Shown piece by piece: positions 16,500-25,860 of a DNA stretch of 64,000 nt. The DNA is from Rhodanobacteraceae bacterium. Its GTDB lineage: Bacteria > Pseudomonadota > Gammaproteobacteria > Xanthomonadales > Rhodanobacteraceae. The notes under the pieces are model-generated. The model did no database searches, was not told the origin of the DNA, and saw only the letters and a list, made by a program, of their open reading frames with translations. The stretch spans positions 1-64,000 of the forward strand of contig SCQS01000012.1 in NCBI GenBank assembly GCA_004299705.1. The letters run 5' to 3'. Within the stretch, counting starts at the first letter, position 1. The number at the start of each line of letters is the position of its first letter. The position numbers and the translations under genes were made by a program.

Positions 16500-17348
16500 A
16501 TGAACTACCGCCACGCCTTCCACGCCGGCAACTTCGCGGACGTGTTCAAGCACGCGATCCTGCTGGCATTGCTGGACGCGCTGACCGCCAAGGACAAGCC
16601 ACTGTGCTATTTCGACACCCACGCGGGCCGCGGCGAGTACGCGCTGGACGACGAGGAGGCACGCAAGACCGGCGAATGGCGTGACGGCATCGAGCGCCTG
16701 TTCGACAACGCCGATCTGCCCGCGCCGCTGCGGCGTTACGTCGATGCGATCCGCGCCTGCAACCCCGGCGGCAGGTTGCGTGTCTATCCCGGTTCACCGT
16801 TGCTGGCCGCGCATGCGCTGCGTGAAAATGACCGACTGTTGTTGTGTGAGTTGCAGCCGGAAGAAGCCGCCGCCCTGCGAGCCAACTTCCGCGATGACCG
16901 CCGTGTACACGTCCACGCACGTGATGGCTACGCCGCCTTGCATGCATTGCTGCCGCCTGCGGAGAAACGCGGACTGGTGCTGCTCGACCCGCCGTTCGAG
17001 GCACAGGAAGGCGAGTTCGCCGCGATCGAAGCCGCGCTGGCGAAGGCGCATGCGCGCTGGCCGACCGGCGTGTACGCGGTGTGGTACCCGATCAAGTCAC
17101 ATCGCAGCATCGCACCCTTCCACCGGTACATGGCGAACGGCCCCTTCGAAAAGGTACTGGTTGCGGAATTGCTGGTGCAGCCCGACGACTCGCCACTGCG
17201 ATTGAACGGCTGCGGAATGCTGATCGCAAACCCGCCTTGGAAACTCGATGCGACGCTTACCGTACTGTTGCGTGCCCTTGCCGACACCCTTGCACAATCG
17301 TCCGCCGCAGCAACGCGCCTGCGCTGGCTACGCGGTGAAAAGGCGTGA
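16500..17348 (+). CDS. rlmJ: 23S rRNA (adenine2030-N6)-methyltransferase RlmJ
   Basis: 282 residues. It opens with the invariant MNYRHAFHAGNFADVFKHA of RlmJ. The catalytic motif is DPPF within GLVLLDPPFE, preceded by the SAM-binding region around FDTHAGRGEY. RlmJ methylates A2030 of 23S rRNA. It is divergent from copA with a 106-base shared upstream region. Confidence 0.96.
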   Translation: MNYRHAFHAGNFADVFKHAILLALLDALTAKDKPLCYFDTHAGRGEYALDDEEARKTGEWRDGIERLFDNADLPAPLRRYVDAIRACNPGGRLRVYPGSPLLAAHALRENDRLLLCELQPEEAAALRANFRDDRRVHVHARDGYAALHALLPPAEKRGLVLLDPPFEAQEGEFAAIEAALAKAHARWPTGVYAVWYPIKSHRSIAPFHRYMANGPFEKVLVAELLVQPDDSPLRLNGCGMLIANPPWKLDATLTVLLRALADTLAQSSAAATRLRWLRGEKA

Positions 17349-17419
17349 CCCGCGAGCGCGCCGGCACAGGGGATTTTCGCTATCCTCGCAGGTGCCGCCC
17401 CGCGTAAAAGGCCTGACCC

Positions 17420-17938
17420 ATGCGCGCACCGCTTCGTTTCCCGCTTCGAGCCCTGCTCGCCATCGCGTTGCCCGTCGTGATCGCGGCCTGCGCACCCGCC
17501 CCGATCTACAAGGCCGACACCTCGGCATTCGTGACCGCGACGCCACAGCAGGTCGCAACATCGCCGCAGAATTTCCACGGCCTGCAAGTGGTGTGGGGCG
17601 GCAGCGTGGTATCGGTGCACAACTTCCCGCACCACAGCGAGATCGAAATTCTCGCTTACCCGCTGGATTCCTCGCAGCGACCGCGCATGAACCAGCCGAC
17701 GATCGGGCGCTTCATCGCGACCGTTCCCGGTTTCGTCGAACCCATGAACTACCCGCCGGGTTCACTGGTGACGCTGCGCGGCACGCTGGACGGTGCCCGC
17801 AACGGCACGGTGGGGCAAGCGGATTACACCTTCGCGCTGGTGCACAGCGACGCGATGCACCGCTGGACACCCGAGGAAATGCGCCCGGGCCATCCCAACA
17901 TCAATTTCGGAGTGGGCTTGGGCGTGGGTATACGGTGA
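17420..17938 (+). CDS. slp: Slp family outer-membrane lipoprotein
   Basis: 172 residues. Lipoprotein signal with lipobox VIAAC (Cys24). The body matches Slp: FHGLQVVWGGSVVSVHNFPHHSEIEILAYPL-type strand, then SQRPRMNQPTIGRFIA and a conserved GSLVTLRGTLDG. Slp proteins are starvation or stationary-phase outer-membrane lipoproteins of unknown action. It overlaps the following acetyltransferase gene by four bases (GTGA). Confidence 0.9.
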   Translation: MRAPLRFPLRALLAIALPVVIAACAPAPIYKADTSAFVTATPQQVATSPQNFHGLQVVWGGSVVSVHNFPHHSEIEILAYPLDSSQRPRMNQPTIGRFIATVPGFVEPMNYPPGSLVTLRGTLDGARNGTVGQADYTFALVHSDAMHRWTPEEMRPGHPNINFGVGLGVGIR

Positions 17939-18459
17939 TTTTGTTGCAACACAGCCCAGACGATCGCTACGAAACCATCCAGCTCGACGACGGCCGCAGC
18001 TTTGTGCTGCGTCCGTTGCAGTCGGACGACATCGATGCGCTACGTCGCGCCTTCCTGCGCCTGACCCCCGAGGAAGTGGAATACCGGTTCTTCTACCGTT
18101 CACGCGAATTGCCCGCCTCGGTGCAGGCGCAGGTACGCGCTCTGGACCCCGCGCGCGACGCGGCATTCGTGATCGATGACCACGGCGAGATCCGCGCGGT
18201 CGCCGATCTGCACATGGAACATCCCGGCTCGAACGAAGCCGAGTTCGGCCTGATCGTCGGCAAAGCGATCGCGGGACGCGGGCTCGGGAAGCTTCTGATG
18301 CAACGCCTGCTTGCCGAAGCGCACCGACGCGGACTCACGCTGCACGGGCTCGTTCGTCGCGACAACACGCGCATGCTGGAACTGTGTCGCGCGCTCGGCG
18401 GCACTGCCCGCGCCGATCCGGACGACTTCGGCATCCTGTCGGTACGCTTCGCTCCATGA
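17935..18459 (+). CDS. GNAT family N-acetyltransferase
   Basis: 174 residues from GTG 17935, which overlaps the slp stop. One GNAT domain: FVLRPLQSDDIDALRRAF at the start, FGLIVGKAIAGRGLGKLLMQRLL as the acetyl-CoA loop (R-x-x-G-x-G/A variant), and a C-terminal GLVRRDNTRMLELCRALG. Related domains occur fused to protein lysine acetyltransferases, but here it stands alone. Substrate unknown. Mfd follows after 94 bases. Confidence 0.85.
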   Translation: MILLQHSPDDRYETIQLDDGRSFVLRPLQSDDIDALRRAFLRLTPEEVEYRFFYRSRELPASVQAQVRALDPARDAAFVIDDHGEIRAVADLHMEHPGSNEAEFGLIVGKAIAGRGLGKLLMQRLLAEAHRRGLTLHGLVRRDNTRMLELCRALGGTARADPDDFGILSVRFAP

Positions 18460-18553
18460 TGGGCGCGGCCCTCCGCTGATAAAATCACCCGTTGCACTTT
18501 TTGCTGGCGCACGCGTGGCTTCCGGCAAAGGTGTGCCGTGTCCGGAACGCGTC

Positions 18554-21500
18554 ATGTCATTGAACCTCCCCATGATACCTCCCCAGCCCCGGCAACCCGG
18601 GCAGCAACGCGACTGGCGCGAACCCGCGGGTTCGTCGCTGGCCTTGTTGCTGTGCGAAGCGGCACGCGCACGTGACGGCATCGTCGTCGCGGTGACACCC
18701 GACAGCCGCAACGCACGCACCCTGGAAGAAGAACTCGGTTTCTTCGCCCGCGATCTTCCGATCCTGCATTTCCCGGATTGGGAAACCCTGCCCTACGACC
18801 TGTTCGCGCCGCACCCGCAACTGGTGTCCCAGCGCATCGACACGCTGTACCGCCTGCCCGCTACGCGCAAGGGCGTGCTGGTGGTGCCGGTCGCGACGCT
18901 GATGCAGCGCCTCGCGCCGCGCAGCCACATCGCGGGAACCGGGCTTGCCGTCGCGCGCGGCGAGCGTCTGGAGCTCGCCAGCGAGCAGCGCCGCCTCGAA
19001 GCCTGCGGCTACCGCCACGTGCCGCAGGTCGGCGAGCACGGCGAGTTCGCGGTGCGCGGCGCGCTGCTCGACATCTTTCCGATGGGCGCGTCCGAACCCT
19101 ACCGCATCGAACTGTTCGACGAGGAAATCGAATCCATCCGCGCCTTCGATCCCGAAACGCAGCGCTCGCTGCACCAGGTCGATGCGGTCAAGCTGCTGCC
19201 CGCGCGCGAGTTCCCGCTGACCGACGAAGCGATGCGCGCGTTCCGCGACCGCCTGCGCGAACGCTTCCCGATCGACGTGCGCCGCTGCCCGCTGTACCAG
19301 GACATGAAGCAGGGCGTGACGCCCGGCGGCATCGAGTACTACCTGCCGCTGTTCTTCGAGGCGACCGAGACGCTGTTCGATTATCTGGATGGCGACGCGC
19401 TGTTCGTGCTCGGCAACGGTGCGCTGGATGCCGCCGAACGTTTCTGGAAACAGACCGGTGAGCGCTACGACCAACGCGCGCACGACATCGAGCGGCCGAT
19501 CCTGCCGCCGATGGAGTTGTACCTGCCGCCGCAGTCGCTGCGCGAGCGCCTGAACAAGGTATTGCGCGTCGATCTGGTTGGCGCGGGCGACACGCGCGCG
19601 GCCGACAGTGGTACCGCGGTGGCGCCCGACTTGTCGGCCGGGGGCGCTGGTGGGTTTCCTGCGCGACTGCGCGAATGGATCGATACTCACGCGGAAACTC
19701 GCGTCTTGATCGCAGCGGATTCACCCGGCCGGCGCGAGGCGCTGCTGGAACAGTTCACCGCCGCGGAATTGCACCCGCAGGTCGTGGAGGGCTGGCAGGA
19801 ATTTTTTGCTCGTCATGCCGGCGAAGGCCGGCATCCAGAGTCTCCTGGGAATTGGATCGAATCACTGGATCCCGGCCTTCGCCGGGGTGATGGCAATGAG
19901 GATTTCTGGATCACCGTCGCGCCATTGGAGCGCGGCTTCACGCTCGCGCAGCCGGCCATCACGGTCTTCACAGAACGCGAGCTGGTCGGCGTACGCGCGC
20001 GCAGTGAACGCCAGCGCCGACGCGTAGCCGAACGCGATCCCGAAGCGATCCTGCGCGACCTTGCCGAACTTGAAATCGGCGCACCCATCGTGCACGTGGA
20101 TCACGGCGTCGGCCGCTACCTCGGGCTGGTCGCGCTGGACGTCGGCGGCATGCCCGGCGAATTCCTCGCGATCGAATATGCGCGTGGCGACAAGCTGTAC
20201 GTGCCGGTGGCGCAACTCGCACTGGTCAGTCGCTACTCGGGCGCGGACGATGAACATGCGCCACTGCACTCGCTGGGCGGCGAGGCCTGGGACCGCGCCA
20301 AGCGCAAGGCCGCGGAAAAAGTGCGCGATGCCGCGGCGGAATTGCTGGCGATCCACGCGCAGCGCGCGGCGCGCCAAGGCAACGCGATCGACTACGACCG
20401 CGCGCTGCTGGCGCGCTTCGCCGAAGGTTTCCCGTTCGAGGAAACCCCGGACCAGCAGGCCGCGATCGACGCGGTGCTGGCCGACCTCGCCGCGCCACAG
20501 CCGACCGACCGCGTGGTCTGCGGCGACGTTGGCTTCGGCAAGACCGAGGTCGCGTTGCGCGCCGCAGTCGCGGTCGCCAGCGCCGGCAAGCAGGTCGCGG
20601 TGCTGGTACCCACCACCCTGCTGGCCCAGCAGCATTACGACAACTTCACCGACCGTCTGGCGGACTTTCCGGTCAAGGTCGAACTGCTGTCGCGCTTTCG
20701 TGCCAAGCAGGACGTCGCCGATGCCCTGCAACGTCTCGCCGACGGCAAGCTCGACATCGTGATCGGCACGCACAAGCTGTTGCAGCCCGACGTGAAGTTC
20801 AAGGATCTGGGACTCGTGATCGTCGACGAGGAACAGCGCTTCGGCGTGCGCCACAAGGAACGCCTGAAGAAACTGCGCGCGGAAGTCGATCTGCTTACCC
20901 TCACCGCGACGCCGATCCCGCGCACCCTCAACATGGCGATGAGCGGCATGCGCGACCTGTCCATCATCGCGACCCCGCCGGCCGCGCGCATGGCGGTCAA
21001 GACCGTGGTCGCACAATACGAACCCGCGCTGGTACGCGAAGCCTTCCAACGCGAACTGGCTCGCGGCGGTCAGGTGTATTTCCTGCACAACAGCATCGAC
21101 ACCATCGCACGCACCACGCGCGATCTGGAAGAACTAGTGCCCGACGCGCGCATCCGCATCGCGCACGGCCAGATGAGTGCGCATGAACTGGAACGCACGA
21201 TGCTGGACTTCCACCGCCAGCGTTTCAACGTGCTGGTGTGCACCACCATCATCGAATCCGGCATCGACGTGCCGACCGCCAACACCATCGTGATCGACCG
21301 CGCCGACCGCTTCGGACTTGCGCAGTTGCACCAGTTGCGCGGGCGCGTCGGCCGCTCGCACCACCGCGCCTATGCCTACCTGATCGTGCCCGACAGGGAG
21401 GCCATGACCGCCGACGCGGAAAAACGCCTCGCCGCGCTGGAATCGCTGGAAGAACTCGGCGCCGGTTTCACGCTGGCGACGCACGACATGGAAATCCGTG

Positions 21501-22090
21501 GCGCCGGTGAACTGTTGGGCGAGGCGCAGTCGGGCCAGATCGAAGCGATCGGTTTCGCGCTCTACAACGAGTTGCTGGAACGCGCGGTGCGCGCGCTGCG
21601 CTCGGGCAAGGTGCCTGATTTCGATCTGGACGGTGGCAACGACACCGAGGTCGAACTGCACCTGCCGGCGCTGATCCCTGACGATTACCTGCCCGACGTG
21701 CACGCACGCCTGACGCTGTACAAGCGCATCGCGGGCGCGCGCGACGACGAAGCCCTGCGTGACCTGCAGGTGGAAATGATCGACCGCTTCGGGCTGCTGC
21801 CGCAGCCCGCGAAGAACCTGTTCGCGATAGCTGCCCTCAAGCTGCGCGCCACCGCGCTGGGCATCAGGAAGCTTGACCTTGGCGCCGCGGGCGGTCGCAT
21901 CCACTTCCGCGAAAAACCCGATGTCGATCCCGCCACCATCATCCGCCTGATCCAGACCCGCCCGCGCGTCTACAAGCTGGACGGCCAGGACAAGCTGCGC
22001 ATCGTGCTGGAATCGCCCGAACCCGCCGACCGCCTGCGCGTGGCCGGCGAGTTGCTGGAAACCTTGTCGGTGCGCAGCAAGGCGGCGTGA
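18554..22090 (+). CDS. mfd: Transcription-repair coupling factor Mfd
   Basis: 1178 residues, about 30 more than usual. Mfd is the ATP-driven translocase that removes stalled RNA polymerase and recruits UvrA to transcribed-strand lesions. The N-terminal UvrB-like domain is followed at about residues 505-575 by the CarD-like RNA-polymerase interaction domain (APIVHVDHGVGRYLGL), the translocase motifs GDVGFGKTEVA (Walker A, about 656) and DEEQRFGVRHKERLK (about 755), then GRVGRSHHRAYAYL, and the regulatory C-terminal domain. Residues about 421-448 are not family sequence: they are the in-frame translation of a palindromic repeat. ATG 18554 is the first good start after the acetyltransferase gene. 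Confidence 0.97.
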   Translation: MSLNLPMIPPQPRQPGQQRDWREPAGSSLALLLCEAARARDGIVVAVTPDSRNARTLEEELGFFARDLPILHFPDWETLPYDLFAPHPQLVSQRIDTLYRLPATRKGVLVVPVATLMQRLAPRSHIAGTGLAVARGERLELASEQRRLEACGYRHVPQVGEHGEFAVRGALLDIFPMGASEPYRIELFDEEIESIRAFDPETQRSLHQVDAVKLLPAREFPLTDEAMRAFRDRLRERFPIDVRRCPLYQDMKQGVTPGGIEYYLPLFFEATETLFDYLDGDALFVLGNGALDAAERFWKQTGERYDQRAHDIERPILPPMELYLPPQSLRERLNKVLRVDLVGAGDTRAADSGTAVAPDLSAGGAGGFPARLREWIDTHAETRVLIAADSPGRREALLEQFTAAELHPQVVEGWQEFFARHAGEGRHPESPGNWIESLDPGLRRGDGNEDFWITVAPLERGFTLAQPAITVFTERELVGVRARSERQRRRVAERDPEAILRDLAELEIGAPIVHVDHGVGRYLGLVALDVGGMPGEFLAIEYARGDKLYVPVAQLALVSRYSGADDEHAPLHSLGGEAWDRAKRKAAEKVRDAAAELLAIHAQRAARQGNAIDYDRALLARFAEGFPFEETPDQQAAIDAVLADLAAPQPTDRVVCGDVGFGKTEVALRAAVAVASAGKQVAVLVPTTLLAQQHYDNFTDRLADFPVKVELLSRFRAKQDVADALQRLADGKLDIVIGTHKLLQPDVKFKDLGLVIVDEEQRFGVRHKERLKKLRAEVDLLTLTATPIPRTLNMAMSGMRDLSIIATPPAARMAVKTVVAQYEPALVREAFQRELARGGQVYFLHNSIDTIARTTRDLEELVPDARIRIAHGQMSAHELERTMLDFHRQRFNVLVCTTIIESGIDVPTANTIVIDRADRFGLAQLHQLRGRVGRSHHRAYAYLIVPDREAMTADAEKRLAALESLEELGAGFTLATHDMEIRGAGELLGEAQSGQIEAIGFALYNELLERAVRALRSGKVPDFDLDGGNDTEVELHLPALIPDDYLPDVHARLTLYKRIAGARDDEALRDLQVEMIDRFGLLPQPAKNLFAIAALKLRATALGIRKLDLGAAGGRIHFREKPDVDPATIIRLIQTRPRVYKLDGQDKLRIVLESPEPADRLRVAGELLETLSVRSKAA
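19812..19893. repeat. GTCATGCC-type palindromic repeat inserted in frame within mfd
   Basis: The stretch begins GTCATGCCGGCGAAGGCC and ends with CCCGGCCTTCGCCGGGGTGA. Its arms GGCGAAGGCCGG and CCGGCCTTCGCC are complementary. This is the classic intergenic repeat found near many proteobacterial genes, but here it lies inside the mfd reading frame and is translated as HAGEGRHPE ... LDPGLRRGDG. It adds no stop codon and keeps the frame, between the UvrB-like region and the RNA-polymerase interaction domain. Confidence 0.88.
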
Positions 22091-22130
22091 CGGTTATTGG
22101 TGTTTTCGCAAATGCTTGACACATGTCGGC

Positions 22131-22240
22131 GTCATTCCGGACGCCGCGGAGCGGCGATCCGGAATCCACTTTGATCTTACTCGCAGCACGAAAATCAACA
22201 TGGATTCCTGGTTCCGACCTTCGGTCGGCCCCGGAATGAC
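22131..22240. repeat. GTCATTCCGG inverted repeat element
   Basis: The ends GTCATTCCGG and CCGGAATGAC are perfect inverted repeats, with smaller palindromes inside (GACGCCGCGGAGCGGCG; GACCTTCGGTC). It sits between the convergent mfd and transglutaminase genes. Same family as 32506-32620, 40491-40541, 44957-45045 and 56782-56968. Confidence 0.85.
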
Positions 22241-22310
22241 GTTGAGGTGCTCGAGCGGCCCTTTCGGTCAACCAGATATCACATAGTTCAGCAAGCCACG
22301 AAGAGTGGCG

Positions 22311-23816
22311 TCACCCCTTTGGCAACGACAGAATCTTCCACGCGAAATCGTAATTCCACTTGTCGTAGTACAAGTCACCGCCGTCCCACTCCACCTCGCC
22401 ACGCTGCGAGTCAACCGTATCGGAGCGGAAAAACTTTTTCGCAGGGATGAACGGCTGCGAGAAACCATCGTTGAAGGCGATGCGGTAGTTGTCCAGCCCA
22501 CCAAGGTAGAACCACTTCAACGCCGGATCACTTGAATCGAGCCGCCCGTAGGTGACGTCCACCGGAATCCAGCCGTACGGCGCGAGGTAAATCTCGGCCC
22601 AGTCGTGGATGTCGTCGTAGTTACCGTCGGTGAAGGTCCAGCCCGATTGCCAGCGCGCCGGGATGCCGTTCATGCGCATCAGCGTGATCAGCAACATGGT
22701 CTGCTCGCCGCAGTCGCCATGCCCGGCGTGCAGCGTGTAGGCGCTCAAATCGGGGATCGTCGAATACTCGCGAGCACCGGCCCACGGGATGTCGTCCACC
22801 GCGGCATAGATGCGTCGTGCAATTTGATACGGGTTGGTGGCGTCGCCCACCACCTGCCGCGAGAACACCTGCAAAGGCTCGGTGAACACGATGTGCGGCG
22901 CGCGCTCGGCCACGTAGGGCGCGAGCGCCGGCGTGATCTTGGCCGGCATGACCTTGGCCGGATCGATCGCGTGGTATTGCGCGTACAACGTCACCTGGTA
23001 CGTGATCGAAAACACCGTCGGCTTGCCGGCCTGCGCGGGTTGTTCCAGATATACGGTGCGCTGCATGGCCGACTTCGGTGCAATCTGGTGCTTGGACGGC
23101 TGGCTGGACACGAACTGGATGTCCTCCTGCTGACCCGCATCGGCGCGCGGGTAAGGAATCCACGCACGGATCATCTTGCCGGCTGGCACCGCGCCGGCCT
23201 TCACCGTCAGCGTCTGGGTGACCTGCACCCGTTTCGGCAACACGCTGGACTTCCCGCTCGCGCGTGCGGCGGCGATGACCTTGCGATCGAAGTCGATGTA
23301 GTTGTCGTTGACGTCCTGCGGCAGGCCGCTGGTGGCGTAAGTGGTGTGGTCACCCTTGCGAAGCTGGCGGGCTTGCTCGCTCAAATGGAACAGGTTGGAT
23401 GGCGAACGATTGAAGTACAGCCGCTCGCCGTCGATGTCCATGTGCTCGAACAGGCCGTGCGCGTCCCATTGCGCGAATTGCGCATCGGTCATTCCCGGAA
23501 TCTGCTTGCGCACCTCGGCCTTCACCTGATCGGCCGTCAGGTCGAAATCAAGGCGCATCCGTTGCATGCGTGCGCGCTGGAACTCGAAGGCGCGGCGCGC
23601 ATCCGCGGACAGGTCGGGTTGTTTCAGCGCCGCGTCGATGCGCGCTTCGGCCGCCTTGAATTGCCCGGCGGTCACCAGCTGGATGACCGCACCCAGATCA
23701 CGATTGTCCGGCAACACCGGTGGAATGCCGGAGGCCATACCCAGTGTCGGCAACGCCATCAGCAACGCCAATGCCAGGCCCGCGATGCCACGGCGCGCAC
23801 GGATCGACACGTTCAC
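22311..23816 (-). CDS. Transglutaminase-like (papain-fold) exported protein
   Basis: 501 residues with an N-terminal signal peptide (ALALLMALPTLGMA). The C-terminal half carries a transglutaminase-core domain with Cys-His-Asp triad candidates: HGDCGEQTMLL (Cys about 369), DDIHDWAEIYL and VDVTYG. Such domains in bacteria are usually peptidases or crosslinking enzymes of the envelope. The N-terminal 150 residues are helical and not recognised. Start GTG 23816 overlaps the stop of the M61 peptidase gene, so both are one transcription unit. Confidence 0.83.
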   Translation of the reverse strand: MNVSIRARRGIAGLALALLMALPTLGMASGIPPVLPDNRDLGAVIQLVTAGQFKAAEARIDAALKQPDLSADARRAFEFQRARMQRMRLDFDLTADQVKAEVRKQIPGMTDAQFAQWDAHGLFEHMDIDGERLYFNRSPSNLFHLSEQARQLRKGDHTTYATSGLPQDVNDNYIDFDRKVIAAARASGKSSVLPKRVQVTQTLTVKAGAVPAGKMIRAWIPYPRADAGQQEDIQFVSSQPSKHQIAPKSAMQRTVYLEQPAQAGKPTVFSITYQVTLYAQYHAIDPAKVMPAKITPALAPYVAERAPHIVFTEPLQVFSRQVVGDATNPYQIARRIYAAVDDIPWAGAREYSTIPDLSAYTLHAGHGDCGEQTMLLITLMRMNGIPARWQSGWTFTDGNYDDIHDWAEIYLAPYGWIPVDVTYGRLDSSDPALKWFYLGGLDNYRIAFNDGFSQPFIPAKKFFRSDTVDSQRGEVEWDGGDLYYDKWNYDFAWKILSLPKG

Positions 23817-25711
23817 TTGCCGCCTCCCACCGGCAACGGCGCCAGCAACGACTTCAGGTAATCGGTCGTACCCGGAATGCGCACGAGATGCGGGTACTTC
23901 AAGCCGCCGTCGTAATGCACGGTGTAAGTCTTGATCGCGCCGTCGTGGCGCGCCTGGATCTGCAACGGCCGTTTGTCGCGCTGCGCAGCCGCGATGGCCC
24001 CGTGCAACACCTGCATGGTGTAGGCCTGCCCGTTGACGGAAACCAGTTGCATGCCGGGTGCCAGCCCCGCCTTGAACGCGGGGCCCTGCCACAACACGTC
24101 CTCGATCCGGCCGCTGCTCGAAATGAACAGGCCCACCGAGAACATCGCGTCGACGCCATGGCCTTCCAGTTCGCCCATGCCGACGTTCTCGATCGCCTTC
24201 TGGTAGGCCGACGGATTGTCGGTATAGACCAGCTTCCAGCCGCTGGCTTCGATGCCGGACAGCAACGGCACCTCGTCGCCCGTACCGTACAGCCAGCCGT
24301 GCAGGAACTTCGCCCAGTCGTACGGCTGTACCTTGTTCAGCGCGGCGACCACGTCGTTGAAGTCGTAGGTGTGGGTGACGAAGCTGCCGTTGTCGATGCC
24401 GTAAAAATCGCGCGCGAAGTCGACGAGGCTGCGCTGGTCGTGGCTGAGGTGCCGGATCTTCATGTCGACCGCCAGCCACAACAGCTCGCCCTCGCGATAG
24501 AAATCGTTCTGGCGACGCCAGTTGGCCCACGCCTCGGGCGCCGAATAATCCACAGCGATGGCGGTGTCGATCAGCGGCCGCCACGCGCGGCCGGTGCGAT
24601 GCGCCATCGCCGCGGCGCGATAGGCGACGACGTCGCGCCAGGTCTGCGGCGACCACAATCCGCTGCGCGCGGTGAGATCATCACCCAGGAAGACCGTCAG
24701 CCCTTCGTAAACCCACAGCATTTTGGTTATTTCGGGCTTCTCGAAGTTGGGCTGCCACAGGCCAGCGGGGCGCATGAACTTGCCGTTCCACGAATGCGTG
24801 TATTCGTGCGGCAGCAGCGACGCGTCCAGCATGAAGTGCGCCGGGTCGGCGAACATCTTGCTGCCGCCGCGCGCCTTGTCGTCGCTCGACTGATGGTGCT
24901 CCAACCCGCCCTTTGCGGTGTAATCACTCAAGGTCAGCAGGAAGTGGTAATTGTGGTAATGGTGCGAACGGAACAATGCCTGCGCCTGCTCGACCAGGTT
25001 GCGAAAGTCCTGCGTCTGCGTACCCGTAATCGCGATGGCTGACGGGCTGTCACCCACCAGGTCGAGATACCGGTGCACCGTTGAACCCGGCGGCGTCAGA
25101 TCGAGCTTGCGGAAATATTTTCCGGCGATCACCGGCGAATCGACCAGCGTGTTGTACGGCACCGGCTGGAACGTGATGCGCTGGCCGTCGCGGCGGGCGG
25201 TCTGCAACGCGGTGCCGTATTGCCAGTCGGCCGGGACCACCAGCGTCGGCTGGAACAGCTGATCTTTGGTCGGCTCACCTGCGCGGTACAGCGAGACATG
25301 ATCCCAGGTGAGGTCGATCAGGTTGTCCGTCACCCGATCGCTGGAGGGAAACTCGAAGCTGATGTCGATCTGGTGCACACCCGCTGGCACGGTCAAGTGA
25401 AACGTGAAGTGATCCAGCAAATCGCGCTGCCAGGCGATGCGCTGGCCGTTGCCCGAGAACTCGATGCCCATGACGTCCTGGATCGGGCCATCGGGCGAAT
25501 GGTCGCCGGGAATCCATTTCGGGTAGTACAACGTCAACGGCCCCGGCGAAACCGGCATCACCTCGTGCACGTAAAGGAGCTTCTGGCCAGGGTCGGGCAG
25601 GCTCACCGTCAAGGCGACGGTGCCGGGGGCGGGTTTCGCGCTCTCCGCGGCCATGCCGGACACGCACACGAACAGGGCCAGCGCGCCCAGCAGCCAAGTC
25701 AGTCGTTTCAT
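23813..25711 (-). CDS. M61 family (glycyl aminopeptidase-like) metallopeptidase with PDZ domain
   Basis: 632 residues, signal peptide at residues 1-22. The zinc motif HEYTH is at 302-306, followed by NGKFMRP and the MLWVYEGLTVFLGD segment that carries the third ligand (Glu). A PDZ domain at about 520-610 includes GPAFKAGLAPGMQLVSVNG. M61 peptidases prefer Gly/Ala at the N-terminus of peptides. ATG 25711 has GGAGGGAAC upstream. First gene of a two-gene operon with the transglutaminase-like protein. Confidence 0.92.
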   Translation of the reverse strand: MKRLTWLLGALALFVCVSGMAAESAKPAPGTVALTVSLPDPGQKLLYVHEVMPVSPGPLTLYYPKWIPGDHSPDGPIQDVMGIEFSGNGQRIAWQRDLLDHFTFHLTVPAGVHQIDISFEFPSSDRVTDNLIDLTWDHVSLYRAGEPTKDQLFQPTLVVPADWQYGTALQTARRDGQRITFQPVPYNTLVDSPVIAGKYFRKLDLTPPGSTVHRYLDLVGDSPSAIAITGTQTQDFRNLVEQAQALFRSHHYHNYHFLLTLSDYTAKGGLEHHQSSDDKARGGSKMFADPAHFMLDASLLPHEYTHSWNGKFMRPAGLWQPNFEKPEITKMLWVYEGLTVFLGDDLTARSGLWSPQTWRDVVAYRAAAMAHRTGRAWRPLIDTAIAVDYSAPEAWANWRRQNDFYREGELLWLAVDMKIRHLSHDQRSLVDFARDFYGIDNGSFVTHTYDFNDVVAALNKVQPYDWAKFLHGWLYGTGDEVPLLSGIEASGWKLVYTDNPSAYQKAIENVGMGELEGHGVDAMFSVGLFISSSGRIEDVLWQGPAFKAGLAPGMQLVSVNGQAYTMQVLHGAIAAAQRDKRPLQIQARHDGAIKTYTVHYDGGLKYPHLVRIPGTTDYLKSLLAPLPVGGGK

Positions 25712-25740
25712 TGTTCCCTCCGGAGCTTCAACATCAAAAT

Positions 25741-25848
25741 CTTTTTGTCCGCGAAGAACGCGAAGGTCGCGAAATAAAAGCTGATCAATCTTTTTGCTTC
25801 TCTTCGCGTCCCTGGCGTCCTTCGCGGACGAATTGCTTTTGCGTCCTG
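25741..25848. repeat. Degenerate CGCGAAG / CTTCGCG repeats
   Basis: Several copies of CGCGAAG, GCGAAGGTCGCGAA and, on the right, CTTCGCGTCC and CCTTCGCGGAC make a loose inverted repeat between the permease stop and the M61 start. Similar short CGCGAAGGAC repeats are common in proteobacterial gaps. Confidence 0.5.
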
Positions 25849-25860
25849 CCAACGCGCGCA

